A DNA stretch of 64,000 bases, taken from the NCBI RefSeq assembly GCF_027622945.1, contig NZ_JAPZVQ010000001.1, positions 62,001-126,000 of the forward strand, read 5' to 3'. Below, piece by piece: positions 8,020 through 17,270 of this stretch. The translations under genes and the position numbers were made by a program. The stretch's first letter is position 1. Every line of letters begins with the position of its first letter. This DNA comes from Glycomyces lechevalierae (GTDB taxonomy: Bacteria; Actinomycetota; Actinomycetes; Mycobacteriales; Micromonosporaceae). A model generated the notes under the pieces. That model searched no databases, was not told the origin of the DNA, and saw nothing but the letters and a program-made list of their open reading frames with translations.

Positions 8020-9642
8020 TCATTGATTCCGGTCGAGTACCGCCTGGACCTTGGCCCGCACCTCGGGGGTGTCGAGGCCGCGGATCATCAGGGTGGTGCG
8101 GCGGCGCAGCACGTCGTCCGCGGTCTGGGCCCATTCGACGTCGCGGGCGTAGACGACCTGGGCCATGATCTCCGGCGCGTCCGGGTGGACGCGCGCGGCG
8201 AGCTCCGGGTGCTCCCCCGCCAGGCGGGTGATGTCGAAGGCGAGCGAACCGTAATGCGTCGCAAGGTGCTTCGCGGTGTCCTCGCCGAGGTTCGGCAGCG
8301 GCGCGCCGCCGTCCGAGAGCAGCCGGTGCTCCACCGCGTGCGGGTTCGCGATGCCCGGCAGCGGCAGGCGGTGCGGCAGGTTCGCCATCGGCTCCATCTC
8401 CGAGCCGAGCGAGTACCCCGGCAGGGCCGCGAGCTTCTTCATCACGGTCCGTCCGATGTGGCGGAACGTGGTCCACTTGCCGCCCGCCACCGAGAGCATC
8501 CCGCCGCGCCCCTCGGTCACCACGGTCTCCCGCTTGGCCTTCGAGGTCGCGCCCGGCCCGCCCGGCAGGACCCGCAGGCCCGCGAACGCGTACGTGATGA
8601 GCTCCGGGTTCAACTGCTGCGAGCGCACGGAAAGGCTCGCCTCGTCGAGGATCTGCTTGAAGTCGGCCTTCGTCGGCGAGACCTGGCCCGGGTCGCCCTC
8701 GTAGACCTCGTCCGTGGTGCCGAGCAGGAGCATGTCCTCCCACGGCAGCGCGAACGTGATGCGGTACTTGTCGACCGGCGTCGCCAGCGCCGCGCCCCAG
8801 TCGGCGGTGCGCTTGAGGACGAGGTGCGCGCCCTTGGACAGGCGGATCGACGGGTCGGCCGCCGGGTTCTCCATGCGGCGCAGGTGGTCGACCCAGGGGC
8901 CGGTGGCGTTGAGGATGACGTGGGCGTTGACGCCGAACTCGGTGCCGTCCACCTTGTCGCGCAGGTCGGCGCCCGTGACCCGGCCGTCCGTGAAGCGCAG
9001 GCCGGTGACCTCGGCGTAGTTCAGGACCGTGGCGCCTGCCTCGACCGCCGCGCGGGTGGTCATGAGGGCCATGCGGGCGTCGTTCATCTGGCTGTCGCCG
9101 TAGACGGCGACGGCCTTGAGGTTCTTGACGCGCAGCTCCGGCACGGCCGCGCGGGCCTTGGCGGGACTGAGCAGGTGGCCGACGCCGTCGCCGAAGCCGG
9201 AGAGCGCGGAGTAGGCGAAGACGCCTGCCCCGAGCTTCGCCGCGCCGTGCGGGCCGCCCTTGTAGACGGGCAGGTAGAACTTGAGCGGGCGGGAGAGGTG
9301 CGGCGCCACCTGGCGGGTGACGGCGCGCCGCTCGAAGTGGTTCTCCGCCACCAGCTTCACCGCGCCGGTCTGCAGGTAGCGCAGGCCGCCGTGGAGGAGC
9401 TTGGAGGAGGCGGAGGAGGTGGCGCCGGCGAAGTCGCCGGCGTCCACGAGTGCCACCCGCAGCCCCGACTGGGCGGCGTGCCAGGCGGTGGAGATGCCCA
9501 GGATGCCGCCGCCGATGACGAGCAGATCGCACTGGGCGTTCGAGAGCTGCTCGCGCGCTTCGGCTCGGCTCACGCGCGCGGTGAAGTGCGCGGAGCCGGT
9601 CGGGTTCGTCTCCGGGCCGGAGACGTGCTGCAAGGTGGTCAT
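8020..9642 (-). CDS. glpD: aerobic glycerol-3-phosphate dehydrogenase
   Basis: A 540-residue flavoprotein that oxidises sn-glycerol 3-phosphate to dihydroxyacetone phosphate and passes electrons to the quinone pool at the membrane. The FAD-binding Rossmann motif is VIGGGILG (42-49); the GATSSASSKLLHGGLRYLQ block that follows is characteristic of GlpD. The C-terminal DAO_C domain starts near residue 420. Length fits the family. ATG 9642 is preceded by GGGAG. It lies 13 bases after glpK in the same operon, the order being regulator, glpF, glpK, glpD as in the Streptomyces gyl operon. Confidence 0.95.
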   Translation of the reverse strand: MTTLQHVSGPETNPTGSAHFTARVSRAEAREQLSNAQCDLLVIGGGILGISTAWHAAQSGLRVALVDAGDFAGATSSASSKLLHGGLRYLQTGAVKLVAENHFERRAVTRQVAPHLSRPLKFYLPVYKGGPHGAAKLGAGVFAYSALSGFGDGVGHLLSPAKARAAVPELRVKNLKAVAVYGDSQMNDARMALMTTRAAVEAGATVLNYAEVTGLRFTDGRVTGADLRDKVDGTEFGVNAHVILNATGPWVDHLRRMENPAADPSIRLSKGAHLVLKRTADWGAALATPVDKYRITFALPWEDMLLLGTTDEVYEGDPGQVSPTKADFKQILDEASLSVRSQQLNPELITYAFAGLRVLPGGPGATSKAKRETVVTEGRGGMLSVAGGKWTTFRHIGRTVMKKLAALPGYSLGSEMEPMANLPHRLPLPGIANPHAVEHRLLSDGGAPLPNLGEDTAKHLATHYGSLAFDITRLAGEHPELAARVHPDAPEIMAQVVYARDVEWAQTADDVLRRRTTLMIRGLDTPEVRAKVQAVLDRNQ

Positions 9643-9655
9643 CGCGATGCTCCCT

Positions 9656-11185
9656 CTACTCGTCCTGCCAGCCCATGGTCCGCTGGACGGCCTTGAGCCA
9701 GTGCTTGTATTCCCGGTCGCGGACCTCGGGGTCCATGTCGGGGGTCCATTCGGCGGCGCGGCGCCAGTTCGCGCGCAGATCCTCGACGTTCTCCCAGAAG
9801 CCGACCGCGAGGCCCGCGGCGTAGGCGGCGCCGAGGCAGGTGGTCTCGGCGACCATGGGGCGCACGACGGGCGCGTCGAGCACGTCCGCGAGGAACTGCA
9901 TGAGGAGGTTGTTGGAGGTCATGCCGCCGTCGACCTTGAGCGCGGAGAGCTCGACGCCGGAGTCCTTGGTCATGGCGTCGGTGATCTCGCGGGTCTGCCA
10001 GGCGGTGGCCTCCAGGACGGCGCGCGCGATGTGCGCCTTGGTGACGTACCGGGTGAGGCCGGCGATGACGCCCCGCGCGTCGGAGCGCCAGTAGGGGGCG
10101 AAGAGCCCGGAGAAGGCCGGCACGAAGTACGCGCCGCCGTTGTCCTCCACGGACATCGCGAGCGTCTCGATCTCGGCGGCGGTCTTGATGAGCCCCATCT
10201 GGTCGCGCATCCACTGCACGAGCGAGCCGGTGACGGCGATCGAGCCTTCGAGGGCGTAGACCGGGTCCTGGTCGCCGATGCGGTAGCCGACGGTGGTGAG
10301 CAGCCCGGACTCGGAGTGGATGAGCTTCTCGCCGGTGTTCATGAGCATGAACGTGCCGGTGCCGTAGGTGGACTTGGCCTCGCCGGTGGCGAAGCAGGTC
10401 TGTCCGAAGAGGGCGGCCTGCTGGTCGCCGAGCGCGGAGGCCACGGGGACGCCGGCGAGGAGCCCGCCGAGGGGACCGCCGGTGACGGTGCCGTAGACCT
10501 CGGAGGAGGAGCGGATCTCGGGGAGCACCTGCATGGGCACGCCCATCTCGGCCGCGATCTCCTCGTTCCACTTCAGGTCGTCGAGGTTCATCAGGAGCGT
10601 GCGGGAGGCGTTGGTGACGTCGGTGACGTGCACGCCGCCGTTCACGCCGCCGGTGAGGTTCCAGATGACCCAGGAGTCCATGGTGCCGAAGAGGAGCTCG
10701 CCGGCTTCGGCGCGCTCGCGGAGCCCGGAAACGTTGTCGAGAAGCCAGGCGATCTTGGGGCCGGCGAAGTAGGCGGCGAGGGGCAGGCCGGTCTCGCGGC
10801 GCCAGCGGTCCTGGCCGATCTCCCCGCCGAGCTTCTTGCAGAGGACGTCGGTGCGGGTGTCCTGCCAGACGATCGCGTTGTGGACGGGCTTGCCGGTGCG
10901 CTTGTCCCACAGCATGGTGGTCTCGCGCTGGTTGGTGATGCCGATGGAGAGGATGTCCTCGCGGGAGGCGCCGGCCTTGACCATGGCCCCGGCCACGACG
11001 TCCTGCACGTTCTTCCAGATCTCGGCGGCGTCGTGCTCGACCCAGCCGGGCTTGGGGAAGATCTGCTCGTGCTCCTTCTGGTCGACGGCCACGATGCGGC
11101 CGTCGCGGTCGAAGATGATGCACCGCGAGGAGGTGGTGCCCTGGTCGATGGCCGCGATGAACGGGCCGGTGTGCGTGTCGGTCAT
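9656..11185 (-). CDS. glpK: glycerol kinase
   Basis: A 509-residue FGGY-family kinase that phosphorylates glycerol with ATP to glycerol 3-phosphate in the cytosol. It opens with the phosphate-binding [15 protein letters not shown] and carries the [21 protein letters not shown] region and the C-terminal [19 protein letters not shown] of the family. The start is ATG 11185 with GGAGC upstream; a longer in-frame extension to 11266 lacks the conserved family start and a ribosome binding site. It lies between glpF (67-base gap) and glpD (13-base gap) and feeds the latter directly. Confidence 0.96.
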   Translation of the reverse strand: MTDTHTGPFIAAIDQGTTSSRCIIFDRDGRIVAVDQKEHEQIFPKPGWVEHDAAEIWKNVQDVVAGAMVKAGASREDILSIGITNQRETTMLWDKRTGKPVHNAIVWQDTRTDVLCKKLGGEIGQDRWRRETGLPLAAYFAGPKIAWLLDNVSGLRERAEAGELLFGTMDSWVIWNLTGGVNGGVHVTDVTNASRTLLMNLDDLKWNEEIAAEMGVPMQVLPEIRSSSEVYGTVTGGPLGGLLAGVPVASALGDQQAALFGQTCFATGEAKSTYGTGTFMLMNTGEKLIHSESGLLTTVGYRIGDQDPVYALEGSIAVTGSLVQWMRDQMGLIKTAAEIETLAMSVEDNGGAYFVPAFSGLFAPYWRSDARGVIAGLTRYVTKAHIARAVLEATAWQTREITDAMTKDSGVELSALKVDGGMTSNNLLMQFLADVLDAPVVRPMVAETTCLGAAYAAGLAVGFWENVEDLRANWRRAAEWTPDMDPEVRDREYKHWLKAVQRTMGWQDE

Positions 11186-11252
11186 GGTTCGCTCCAGAAC
11201 GTCGTTGTCGTGGTGGGAGTCGGCGAGGGATACGTCGATTGTGTCCTCATCG

Positions 11253-12026
11253 CTACCCGAGGGCAACGTTGTAGAGGAGTCCGGCGGCCACGCCGCCGAC
11301 GATCGGGCCGACCACGGGGATCCAGGCGTAGCCCCAGTCGGAGCGGCCCTTGCCCTTGATGGGCAGGATCGCGTGGGCGATGCGGGGGCCGAGGTCGCGG
11401 GCCGGGTTGATGGCGTAGCCGGTGGGGCCGCCGAGGGAGAGGCCGATGCTGACGACGACGAGGGAGGTGATGAGCACGCCGAGCGTGCCGAGGCCGTTGC
11501 CGTCGGCGTTGAGGCCCTGGGTGAGGATCGCGAAGACGAGCACGAAGGTCGCGATGATCTCGGTGACGAGGTTCTGGGCGGTGCTGCGGATCTCGGGGCC
11601 GGTGGAGAAGATGCCGAGGACCGGGCCGGCCTTGGCGTCCTCGGGGCCTTCGACCGCCTCGGGCTGGTTTTCGATGTCGGCCATGTGGGCCTGGAACTGG
11701 CCGTAGTAGGCGGCCCAGGCGAGCGTCGCGCCGAGGATGGCGCCGACCATCTGGGAGAGGATGTAGACCGGGACCTGATCCCACGGGACGTTGCCCTGGA
11801 CGGCGAGGCCGAGGGTGACGGCCGGGTTGAGGTGGGCGCCGGAGATGCCGGCCGAGATGTAGGCGGCGGTCAGGACCGCGAAGCCCCACCCGAAGGCGAT
11901 GGCGAGCCAGCCCGCGTTCTGGGCCTTGGACTTCTTGAGCGTGACGGCGGCGCACACGCCCGCGCCGAGGAGGATCAGCATCGCGGTGCCGACGACCTCG
12001 CCGAGGATGATGTCTGAGTTGGACAC
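11253..12026 (-). CDS. glpF: glycerol uptake facilitator (aquaglyceroporin)
   Basis: A 257-residue MIP-family channel with six membrane helices and two half-helices bearing NPA motifs: [11 protein letters not shown] and [13 protein letters not shown]. The Asp after the second NPA-Arg is the signature of glycerol-conducting rather than water-selective members. The chosen start is GTG 12026, because AAAGGAG lies five bases upstream; an in-frame ATG at 12059 would put this ribosome binding site inside the gene. A hydrophilic insert near residues 115-140 is longer than in E. coli GlpF. It is the first gene of the glycerol catabolic operon. Confidence 0.93.
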   Translation of the reverse strand: MSNSDIILGEVVGTAMLILLGAGVCAAVTLKKSKAQNAGWLAIAFGWGFAVLTAAYISAGISGAHLNPAVTLGLAVQGNVPWDQVPVYILSQMVGAILGATLAWAAYYGQFQAHMADIENQPEAVEGPEDAKAGPVLGIFSTGPEIRSTAQNLVTEIIATFVLVFAILTQGLNADGNGLGTLGVLITSLVVVSIGLSLGGPTGYAINPARDLGPRIAHAILPIKGKGRSDWGYAWIPVVGPIVGGVAAGLLYNVALG

Positions 12027-12155
12027 ACCGACTCCTTTGTCTGCGTCCGAGGCCGTCACCGGGGCTTCGACCTCGTTGGAAGGGCTTGTTCGACACGGAA
12101 GGCGAGGCGAGCACCGAAGCCGTTAGGCGTTCGACAATGCCGACCGATGTACGAA

Positions 12156-12184
12156 AGTGTTCTCCTTCATTACCAACCCGTCAA
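12156..12184 (-). promoter_or_regulatory. predicted promoter of the glpF-glpK-glpD operon
   Basis: On the minus strand TTGACG (12179-12184) and AACACT (12156-12161) are 17 bases apart. The leader to the GTG at 12026 would be about 120 bases. A CRP-like palindrome sits directly upstream. Confidence 0.45.
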
Positions 12185-12189
12185 GTGCT

Positions 12190-12207
12190 ATGTGACCGCC
12201 ATCACAT
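12190..12207. promoter_or_regulatory. CRP/GlxR-like operator, ATGTGA-N6-TCACAT
   Basis: ATGTGACCGCCATCACAT is a perfect six-base inverted repeat with a six-base spacer and matches the TGTGA-N6-TCACA consensus of cyclic-AMP receptor proteins. It ends six bases upstream of the -35 box of the predicted glpF promoter, where an activator would be expected. Confidence 0.65.
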
Positions 12208-12298
12208 CCTCTTTTGCGAACCATCCGAAACGCCTGCAAGACAGGCATACCAGGGTCACATGGGAGCCGCCGGAACATGGCGGAAACGGACGAAAACG

Positions 12299-13063
12299 CT
12301 AGAAGGGCTTGGCCCCGAGATCACGCGAGACGGAACGGGCCGTGTCGCGCACGGCGGCGATCAGCTCCGGGCGCAGTTCCCCGTCGCGGCACACCCGTTC
12401 GACGGCACCGGTAATGCCGACCGCGCCGACCGCGAGGCGGCGCCGGTCGTAGATCGGGGCGGCCACGGCGGCGACCCCTTCCAGGGTCTCCTCGTTGTCC
12501 ACGGCGTAGCCCTGGGCGCGGGTCAGGTCGAGGGTGCGCTCGATCTCGTCGAGCTCGGTGACCGTGCGGGCCGTGAACGGCTCGCGCTTGGCGTCCACGA
12601 GCTCGGCGTGCGCGACCGGGTCGGTCGCGGCGAGGACCTTGCCGAGGGCGGTGGAGTGCAGCGGCTGCATGGCGCCCACTTCGAGCACCTGGCGGCTGTC
12701 GTCGGGGCGGAACACGTGGTGGACGATGAGCACGCCGTGCTGGTGCAGCACACCGAGATAGACCGCCTCGCCCGAGGAGCGGGCCAGGTCGTCCGTCCAC
12801 ACCAGGGCGCGGGCCCGCAGCTCGTGGACGTCGAGGTAGGTGGTGCCGAGGCGCAGCAGCTCGGCGCCGAGCTGGTAGCGGCCCGAGCCGGGGTCCTGCT
12901 CCACGAAGCCCTCGTGCTGCAGGGTGCGGAGGATGCCGTGGGCCGTGGCCTTCGCCAGGCCGAGCGAGGAGGCGATGTCGGACAGGCCGAGGCGCCGCTC
13001 GCCGCCCGCGAGCAGCCGCAGCATGGCCGCCGCCCGCTCCAGCGACTGGATGTTCTTCGCCAT
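12299..13063 (-). CDS. IclR-family regulator of the glycerol operon (GylR-like)
   Basis: A 254-residue IclR protein. The N-terminal winged helix (residues 1-65) includes LGLSDIASSLGLAKATAHGI; the effector domain (about 75-250) carries MQPLHSTALGKVLAA and a C-terminal AVAAPIYDRRRLAVGAVGI block typical of the family. ATG 13063 has GGAGG eight bases upstream. It precedes glpF on the same strand, the position held by gylR in Streptomyces, so it most likely represses the glycerol genes and is relieved by glycerol or glycerol 3-phosphate. The 272-base gap to glpF holds the operon promoter, so the regulator is probably a separate transcription unit. Confidence 0.9.
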   Translation of the reverse strand: MAKNIQSLERAAAMLRLLAGGERRLGLSDIASSLGLAKATAHGILRTLQHEGFVEQDPGSGRYQLGAELLRLGTTYLDVHELRARALVWTDDLARSSGEAVYLGVLHQHGVLIVHHVFRPDDSRQVLEVGAMQPLHSTALGKVLAATDPVAHAELVDAKREPFTARTVTELDEIERTLDLTRAQGYAVDNEETLEGVAAVAAPIYDRRRLAVGAVGITGAVERVCRDGELRPELIAAVRDTARSVSRDLGAKPF

Positions 13064-13203
13064 CCGCGCGCCTCCGTTCCCTCGGTGAGTCCGGAGCGCC
13101 CCTTTGACGGTGCTCCGTTCGACAATGCTAAACGCTATCGGCTGTTGCCGACCAACCGTGTCCGCATCAAAGAGGCACGGCGTGGGGGTCCGGGCGCACG
13201 GGA

Positions 13204-13233
13204 ACGGCGGCGGACCCGGAGGTCCGCCGCCGT
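13204..13233 (-). terminator. hairpin terminator after the CBM2 metallopeptidase gene
   Basis: Perfect 13-base arms, ACGGCGGCGGACC (13204-13216) and its complement (13221-13233), with loop CGGA, 12 bases beyond the stop codon at 13246. Confidence 0.75.
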
Positions 13234-13245
13234 CAGAGGGAGGTC

Positions 13246-14496
13246 TTAATAGCCGTAGCGGCTCTTGAGGTGGCGCCACCAGTCGCGGAGCATCCACTGG
13301 TCGAAGGTGGTGATGGTGGCCGAGGAGCCCGCGTTCATGATGAAGCAGCACTGGCCCGTGGGCGTCCAGTCGTAGAAGTCGTCGAGGCCGAAGGTGTGGC
13401 CGAGCTCGTGCAGATAGATCGTGATCTGCGTGGAGCCCAAGGAGTTCACGAAGTACTCCTGGCCCATGCGCTGGCCCCAGTCGCCGCCGGCGCCGCCGCC
13501 CATGCCCTGGGTCAGCCAGAGGCTCTGGTCGTAGTGGTGCGCCGCGCCGCCCGGGCACTGCGAGTAGTTCCCGTCCTGGTGGAAGAAGCGGCCGCAGGCC
13601 TCGGAGCACTGCGGGGCGTCCTCGCGGATGTCCCCGATGTAGACGTCCACCGCATTGTCGCTCCACTGCAGGAGGTTGCGGTCGTAGGCGGCCCAGCCGA
13701 CGACGTTCACGTCGATCTGGTCGAAGGGCCACTCGCTCCAGCCCTTCATCTGGTCGAACCAGAGGTTGTACTGCTGCTGGAGCTTCGCCTCGATCGCGTC
13801 GCGGGTCTGCAGGGTCACGCTGTTGCGCGAGTCCCAGCGGACGCAGTAGTCGATCGTGCCGCCGGTGGCCATGACCTGGTCCCACCCGAAGTTGCGGAAG
13901 TTCAGGTTGTAGGTGTCCTCCACATGCGCCCAGACCTCGTTCAGGGGCTGGACGAGGTTCGACGGCGGGTTCCACTCGTCCTGCTCGGGGCCGCCGGTCG
14001 GCAGCTCGGTGGGCGAGGCGGTCACATTGGTGGGCGGGTTCGTGGGCGAGGGGCCCGCGTCGCCGGTGCACGCGATCCCGTTGAGCTTGAACGAGGTCGG
14101 GACCGCGTTCGTGGATCCGGTGAAGGTGCCGCTGAAGCCGAAGCTCGCGGTCGAGGCGGCGGCCAGCCGCTTGTTGTAGTCGACGCCGGCGGCGGTGACG
14201 TGCGCGCCCGACTGCGTCGCGGTGGTGTTCCAGGCGTTGGAGACCTTCTGCGTCCCGGGGAAGTCCCATTCGAGCTTCCACGGGTCGAGCGCGGTGTCAC
14301 CGAGGTTGGTGATGTCCACATTGGCGTTGAAGCCGCCGGGCCACTCGGCGGTGACCTGGTAGTCGACTGCGCAGCCGGTGGTGGCGGCCTCGGCCGTCAT
14401 CACGGTGAACGCCGTGGCGCCCGCGGCGACCACGGCCACCGCGGTGGCGGCGATCGCGGCGCGCAGGCGCGTGCGTCTGGGGAGTGCCGGTCCCAT
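13246..14496 (-). CDS. secreted CBM2-linked zinc metallopeptidase
   Basis: A 416-residue exported protein. After a signal peptide (hydrophobic to about residue 35, AEA cleavage) comes a CBM2 cellulose-binding module (about 40-145) with WPGGFNANVDITN and conserved tryptophans, then a short Pro/Thr linker, then a catalytic domain with HELGHTFGLDD, a metzincin-type HExxHxxGxxD zinc site. FIMNAG further on could be the Met-turn. The cysteine-rich segment in the middle (PQCSEACGRFF and later GQCCFIMN) suggests disulfides. Start 14496 is preferred for GGGAA at six bases; an ATG at 14514 has no ribosome binding site. It would attack proteins in cellulose-rich material such as plant cell walls; the substrate is not known. 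Confidence 0.8.
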   Translation of the reverse strand: MGPALPRRTRLRAAIAATAVAVVAAGATAFTVMTAEAATTGCAVDYQVTAEWPGGFNANVDITNLGDTALDPWKLEWDFPGTQKVSNAWNTTATQSGAHVTAAGVDYNKRLAAASTASFGFSGTFTGSTNAVPTSFKLNGIACTGDAGPSPTNPPTNVTASPTELPTGGPEQDEWNPPSNLVQPLNEVWAHVEDTYNLNFRNFGWDQVMATGGTIDYCVRWDSRNSVTLQTRDAIEAKLQQQYNLWFDQMKGWSEWPFDQIDVNVVGWAAYDRNLLQWSDNAVDVYIGDIREDAPQCSEACGRFFHQDGNYSQCPGGAAHHYDQSLWLTQGMGGGAGGDWGQRMGQEYFVNSLGSTQITIYLHELGHTFGLDDFYDWTPTGQCCFIMNAGSSATITTFDQWMLRDWWRHLKSRYGY

Positions 14497-14563
14497 GTTC
14501 GTTTCCCGTCTCATAGCGGCGGCCGGGTCCGTCCCGGGCGGCCTTCGGTTCGAGCTAACGTGA

Positions 14564-14582
14564 GTGCGGCCCAGTGCCGCAC
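14564..14582. promoter_or_regulatory. inverted repeat GTGCGGC-N5-GCCGCAC in a divergent promoter region
   Basis: Perfect seven-base arms (14564-14570 and 14576-14582) lie between the divergent metallopeptidase and SMP-30 genes. It could be an operator; no regulator is assigned. Confidence 0.3.
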
Positions 14583-14635
14583 CAGATGATCGGGCTGTGC
14601 ACGATCACACGAACAGGCTATATCGAGGAGTTTCG

Positions 14636-15526
14636 ATGCACAATGCTCCGGTGGGTTTCCGAAAATTCGACGAGCGCTTCGCCGTCGCCGGCGACGACTA
14701 CCTCGAATGCCTGTTCTCCGGCGGGCGCTGGACCGAAGGCCCGGTCTATGTGCCCTCGGGGAGGTACCTGCTCTTCAGCGACATCCCGAACGACCGGATC
14801 ATGCGCTGGGACGAAACGGACGGCTCGGTGAGCGTCTTCCGCTCCCCCGCCGGGTACACGAACGGCCACACCCTCGACCGGCAGGGGCGGCTCGTGTCCT
14901 GCTCGCACGGCGAGCGGCGGGTCGAGCGGACCGAACTGGACGGTTCGGTCACGGTGCTCGCCGACCGCTGGGAGGGCAAGCGGTTCAACAGCCCCAACGA
15001 CGTGGTCGTCTCGAGTGACGGCGCGGTCTGGTTCACCGACCCGCCGTACGGGATCACCAGCGACTACGAGGGCCACCGCTCCGAGCCCGAGATCGACGAC
15101 TGCCACGTGTACCGCGTGGACCCGGCCTCGGGCGCGGTCGAGCGCGTCGCGGACGACTTCCAGCGGCCCAACGGGCTCGCCTTCTCCCCCGACGAGTCCG
15201 TGCTCTACATCGCCGACACGCCCGGCGGCCACATCCGCCGCTTCGACGTGGACGGCGGGAAGCTCACCGGCGGTGAGGTGTTCGCGGAGACCCCGGGCGG
15301 GGGCTTCGACGGCCTGCGGGTCGACGTCGAGGGCCGGGTCTGGGCCGCCGCGGCGGACGTCTACTGCTTCGACCCCGACGGCACGCACCTCGCGACGCTG
15401 CCGATCCCGCAGCCCTCGGTGTCGAACCTGGTCTTCGGCGGCCCGAAGCGCAACCGGCTCTTCATCACCGCCACCGACTCGGTCTACTCGATCATGCTGA
15501 ACACCAACGGGACCTGGCGGCTCTGA
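14636..15526 (+). CDS. SMP-30/gluconolactonase-like sugar lactonase
   Basis: A 296-residue six-bladed beta-propeller of the SMP-30/gluconolactonase/LRE family. The metal ligands are visible: Glu in WTEGPVY, Asn in NSPNDVVV and Asp in LYIADTPGGH. Such enzymes hydrolyse aldonolactones in sugar acid pathways. No signal peptide is present, so it is cytosolic. Start ATG 14636 has GAGGAG seven bases upstream; an upstream in-frame start at 14564 would run through a palindrome. It stands alone and is convergent with the acyl-CoA oxidase-like gene, with only ten bases between the stops. The true lactone cannot be told. Confidence 0.85.
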   Translation: MHNAPVGFRKFDERFAVAGDDYLECLFSGGRWTEGPVYVPSGRYLLFSDIPNDRIMRWDETDGSVSVFRSPAGYTNGHTLDRQGRLVSCSHGERRVERTELDGSVTVLADRWEGKRFNSPNDVVVSSDGAVWFTDPPYGITSDYEGHRSEPEIDDCHVYRVDPASGAVERVADDFQRPNGLAFSPDESVLYIADTPGGHIRRFDVDGGKLTGGEVFAETPGGGFDGLRVDVEGRVWAAAADVYCFDPDGTHLATLPIPQPSVSNLVFGGPKRNRLFITATDSVYSIMLNTNGTWRL

Positions 15527-15536
15527 GGCGGCGGCG

Positions 15537-17270
15537 CTAGCCCCAGAACGGTTCGAACCCGAACTCGGCGATGAAGGCCTCGAGATAGTCGTCCGCGGCG
15601 AGGAAGGAGCGGGTGAACTCCTCGTCGATGCCGAAGGCGTCCACCAGGTCCGCCGCGTGCGGCAGCAGCCGGTCGCATGCCTCGCCCACCAGGCGGTCGA
15701 CGGCGTCGAGCGTCTCGGGCCCGGCGAGGCCGCACCTGAGCAGGCTGCCGATCCGGCGGCGCAGCCACCCGGCGCCGTGGAGGAGCAGCAGGTCCTCCCC
15801 CGCCCGGTCGCGCACTGAGGCGGCGAAGCGCGCCATCAGCAGCCGTTCGGCGTAGACCCCGGCGAGATCCTGCGCGGCCTCCAGCTCCTCGCGCCAGACC
15901 GCGAAGTCCTCGTCCGAGTCCTTCCGGGCCGCCGCGAGGCGGTCGCGCAGACGCGCGTGCAGGCGGCGCTCGCAGGCCTCGGCGAGGCGCAGGAAGTCCG
16001 CGCCCGTCCGCAAGGCCGCGGGCGGATCGTCCTGCGGCGGTGCGTATCCGGCGTTCGCGGCCATGTTGCGGGCCGTGTCGAGGCGGATGAGCGCGTTGTC
16101 TCCGCCCGCCGAGCGGTACCCGTCCACGAGGGACTGGTAGGCGAGCGGCCAGCGCGTGCCGCCGTACGCGAGGCCGCCGCAGCGCTCGCGGCAGGACATC
16201 GTGACGCGCCAGGCCGCTTCGACCGCGACGGCCTTGTGGAGGGGCAGCAGCGGGTCGACGGCCGACCAGGGGGCCCAGGCCGCGCCTCCGGCGGCGGCGG
16301 TCTCCACTTGGGAGGCGGGGTCGGCGAGGGCGGTGAGCGCGTAGGCGTCGGCGAGGTCGGTGAGGAGTTCGACGTGCTGGTTGCGGTAGTCGAGGACGGG
16401 CCGGGTGCCGGAGATCTTGTCGGCGGTGAGGCGGGTGAGGGAGTAGCGGATCGCCATGGCGGTGGCGGCGCGGGAGACGGCGGCGACGGCGGCGGTGATG
16501 GAGATCCAGGTTTCGACGCCGACGGCCATGGAGCGGCTCATGCGGGCTTCGGGTGAGCCGAGCGGGTCGGTGAAGGTGCCGTCGGGGTCGAAGGCGGCGC
16601 CGTCGCTGAGCCAGGCGTCGAAGGGGAGGCGGACGCCGTCGAAGGCGACGGCGACGGTGTCCGTGGGGAGGTTGCCGGATTCGTAGGCGTGGCGGATCTG
16701 GAGTCCGGCGGGGACGCCGTGGCGGCCGCCGATGTGGACGAGGAAGCCGAACACGCCGTGGTCGGTGTCGCCGTTGCGGAGGCGGGCGTAGACGAGGGCG
16801 GCTTTGGGGGCGGCGTGCTCGCCGGCGGTGTTGGGGAATTTGACGGCTTCGGGGCCGGGGGTGCGGAGGGTGAATTCGCGGGTGGCGGGATCGAAGCGGG
16901 CTTCGGTGCGCATGGCGCCGTGGCTGTTGGAGCGTCCGGCCTCGGTCATGAGGACGACGCCGGTGGCGCCGTCGGCGCGGATGCGGGCGAGGACGGCGTC
17001 GGGGTCGGGGGCGAAGCGGACGATGCCGTTGAGGCAGAGGCAGTAGTGGAGGAGGACGGTGTGGTAGAGGACGGGGTCGCGGAGGGCGGTGAGGGCCGAG
17101 AGCTCGGCGAGGCGGGCGCGGTCGGCGAGGAGGTCGGCGGCGGGTCCGACGGCGTCGGCGAGGAGGCGCATGCGCCGGTAGTTGTGCTGGTGGAACTGGG
17201 TGGCGGTGAGGTCGCGGGGGCGGTCGAAGCCGGGTCCGGAGAGGAGTTCTCGGAGGTCGTCGTCGGTCAT
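15537..17270 (-). CDS. acyl-CoA oxidase-like flavoprotein with altered active site
   Basis: A 577-residue acyl-CoA oxidase/dehydrogenase. Residues 1-100 are the helical N-domain, 100-215 the beta domain (VLMTEAGRSNSHG, where family members have TExGHGSN; then FTLRTPGPEAVKFP), and the rest the C-terminal helical domains. The helix that carries the catalytic Glu in the family (EGDN in a CGG...EGDN context) reads AGGDN near residue 390, so the base is a Gly here. It may therefore bind but not oxidise acyl thioesters normally, or use another base. It is the last gene of the ketosynthase operon; its ATG overlaps the KAS III stop as ATGA, with AAAGGA upstream. A role in desaturating or gating the acyl product is inference. 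Confidence 0.78.
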   Translation of the reverse strand: MTDDDLRELLSGPGFDRPRDLTATQFHQHNYRRMRLLADAVGPAADLLADRARLAELSALTALRDPVLYHTVLLHYCLCLNGIVRFAPDPDAVLARIRADGATGVVLMTEAGRSNSHGAMRTEARFDPATREFTLRTPGPEAVKFPNTAGEHAAPKAALVYARLRNGDTDHGVFGFLVHIGGRHGVPAGLQIRHAYESGNLPTDTVAVAFDGVRLPFDAWLSDGAAFDPDGTFTDPLGSPEARMSRSMAVGVETWISITAAVAAVSRAATAMAIRYSLTRLTADKISGTRPVLDYRNQHVELLTDLADAYALTALADPASQVETAAAGGAAWAPWSAVDPLLPLHKAVAVEAAWRVTMSCRERCGGLAYGGTRWPLAYQSLVDGYRSAGGDNALIRLDTARNMAANAGYAPPQDDPPAALRTGADFLRLAEACERRLHARLRDRLAAARKDSDEDFAVWREELEAAQDLAGVYAERLLMARFAASVRDRAGEDLLLLHGAGWLRRRIGSLLRCGLAGPETLDAVDRLVGEACDRLLPHAADLVDAFGIDEEFTRSFLAADDYLEAFIAEFGFEPFWG

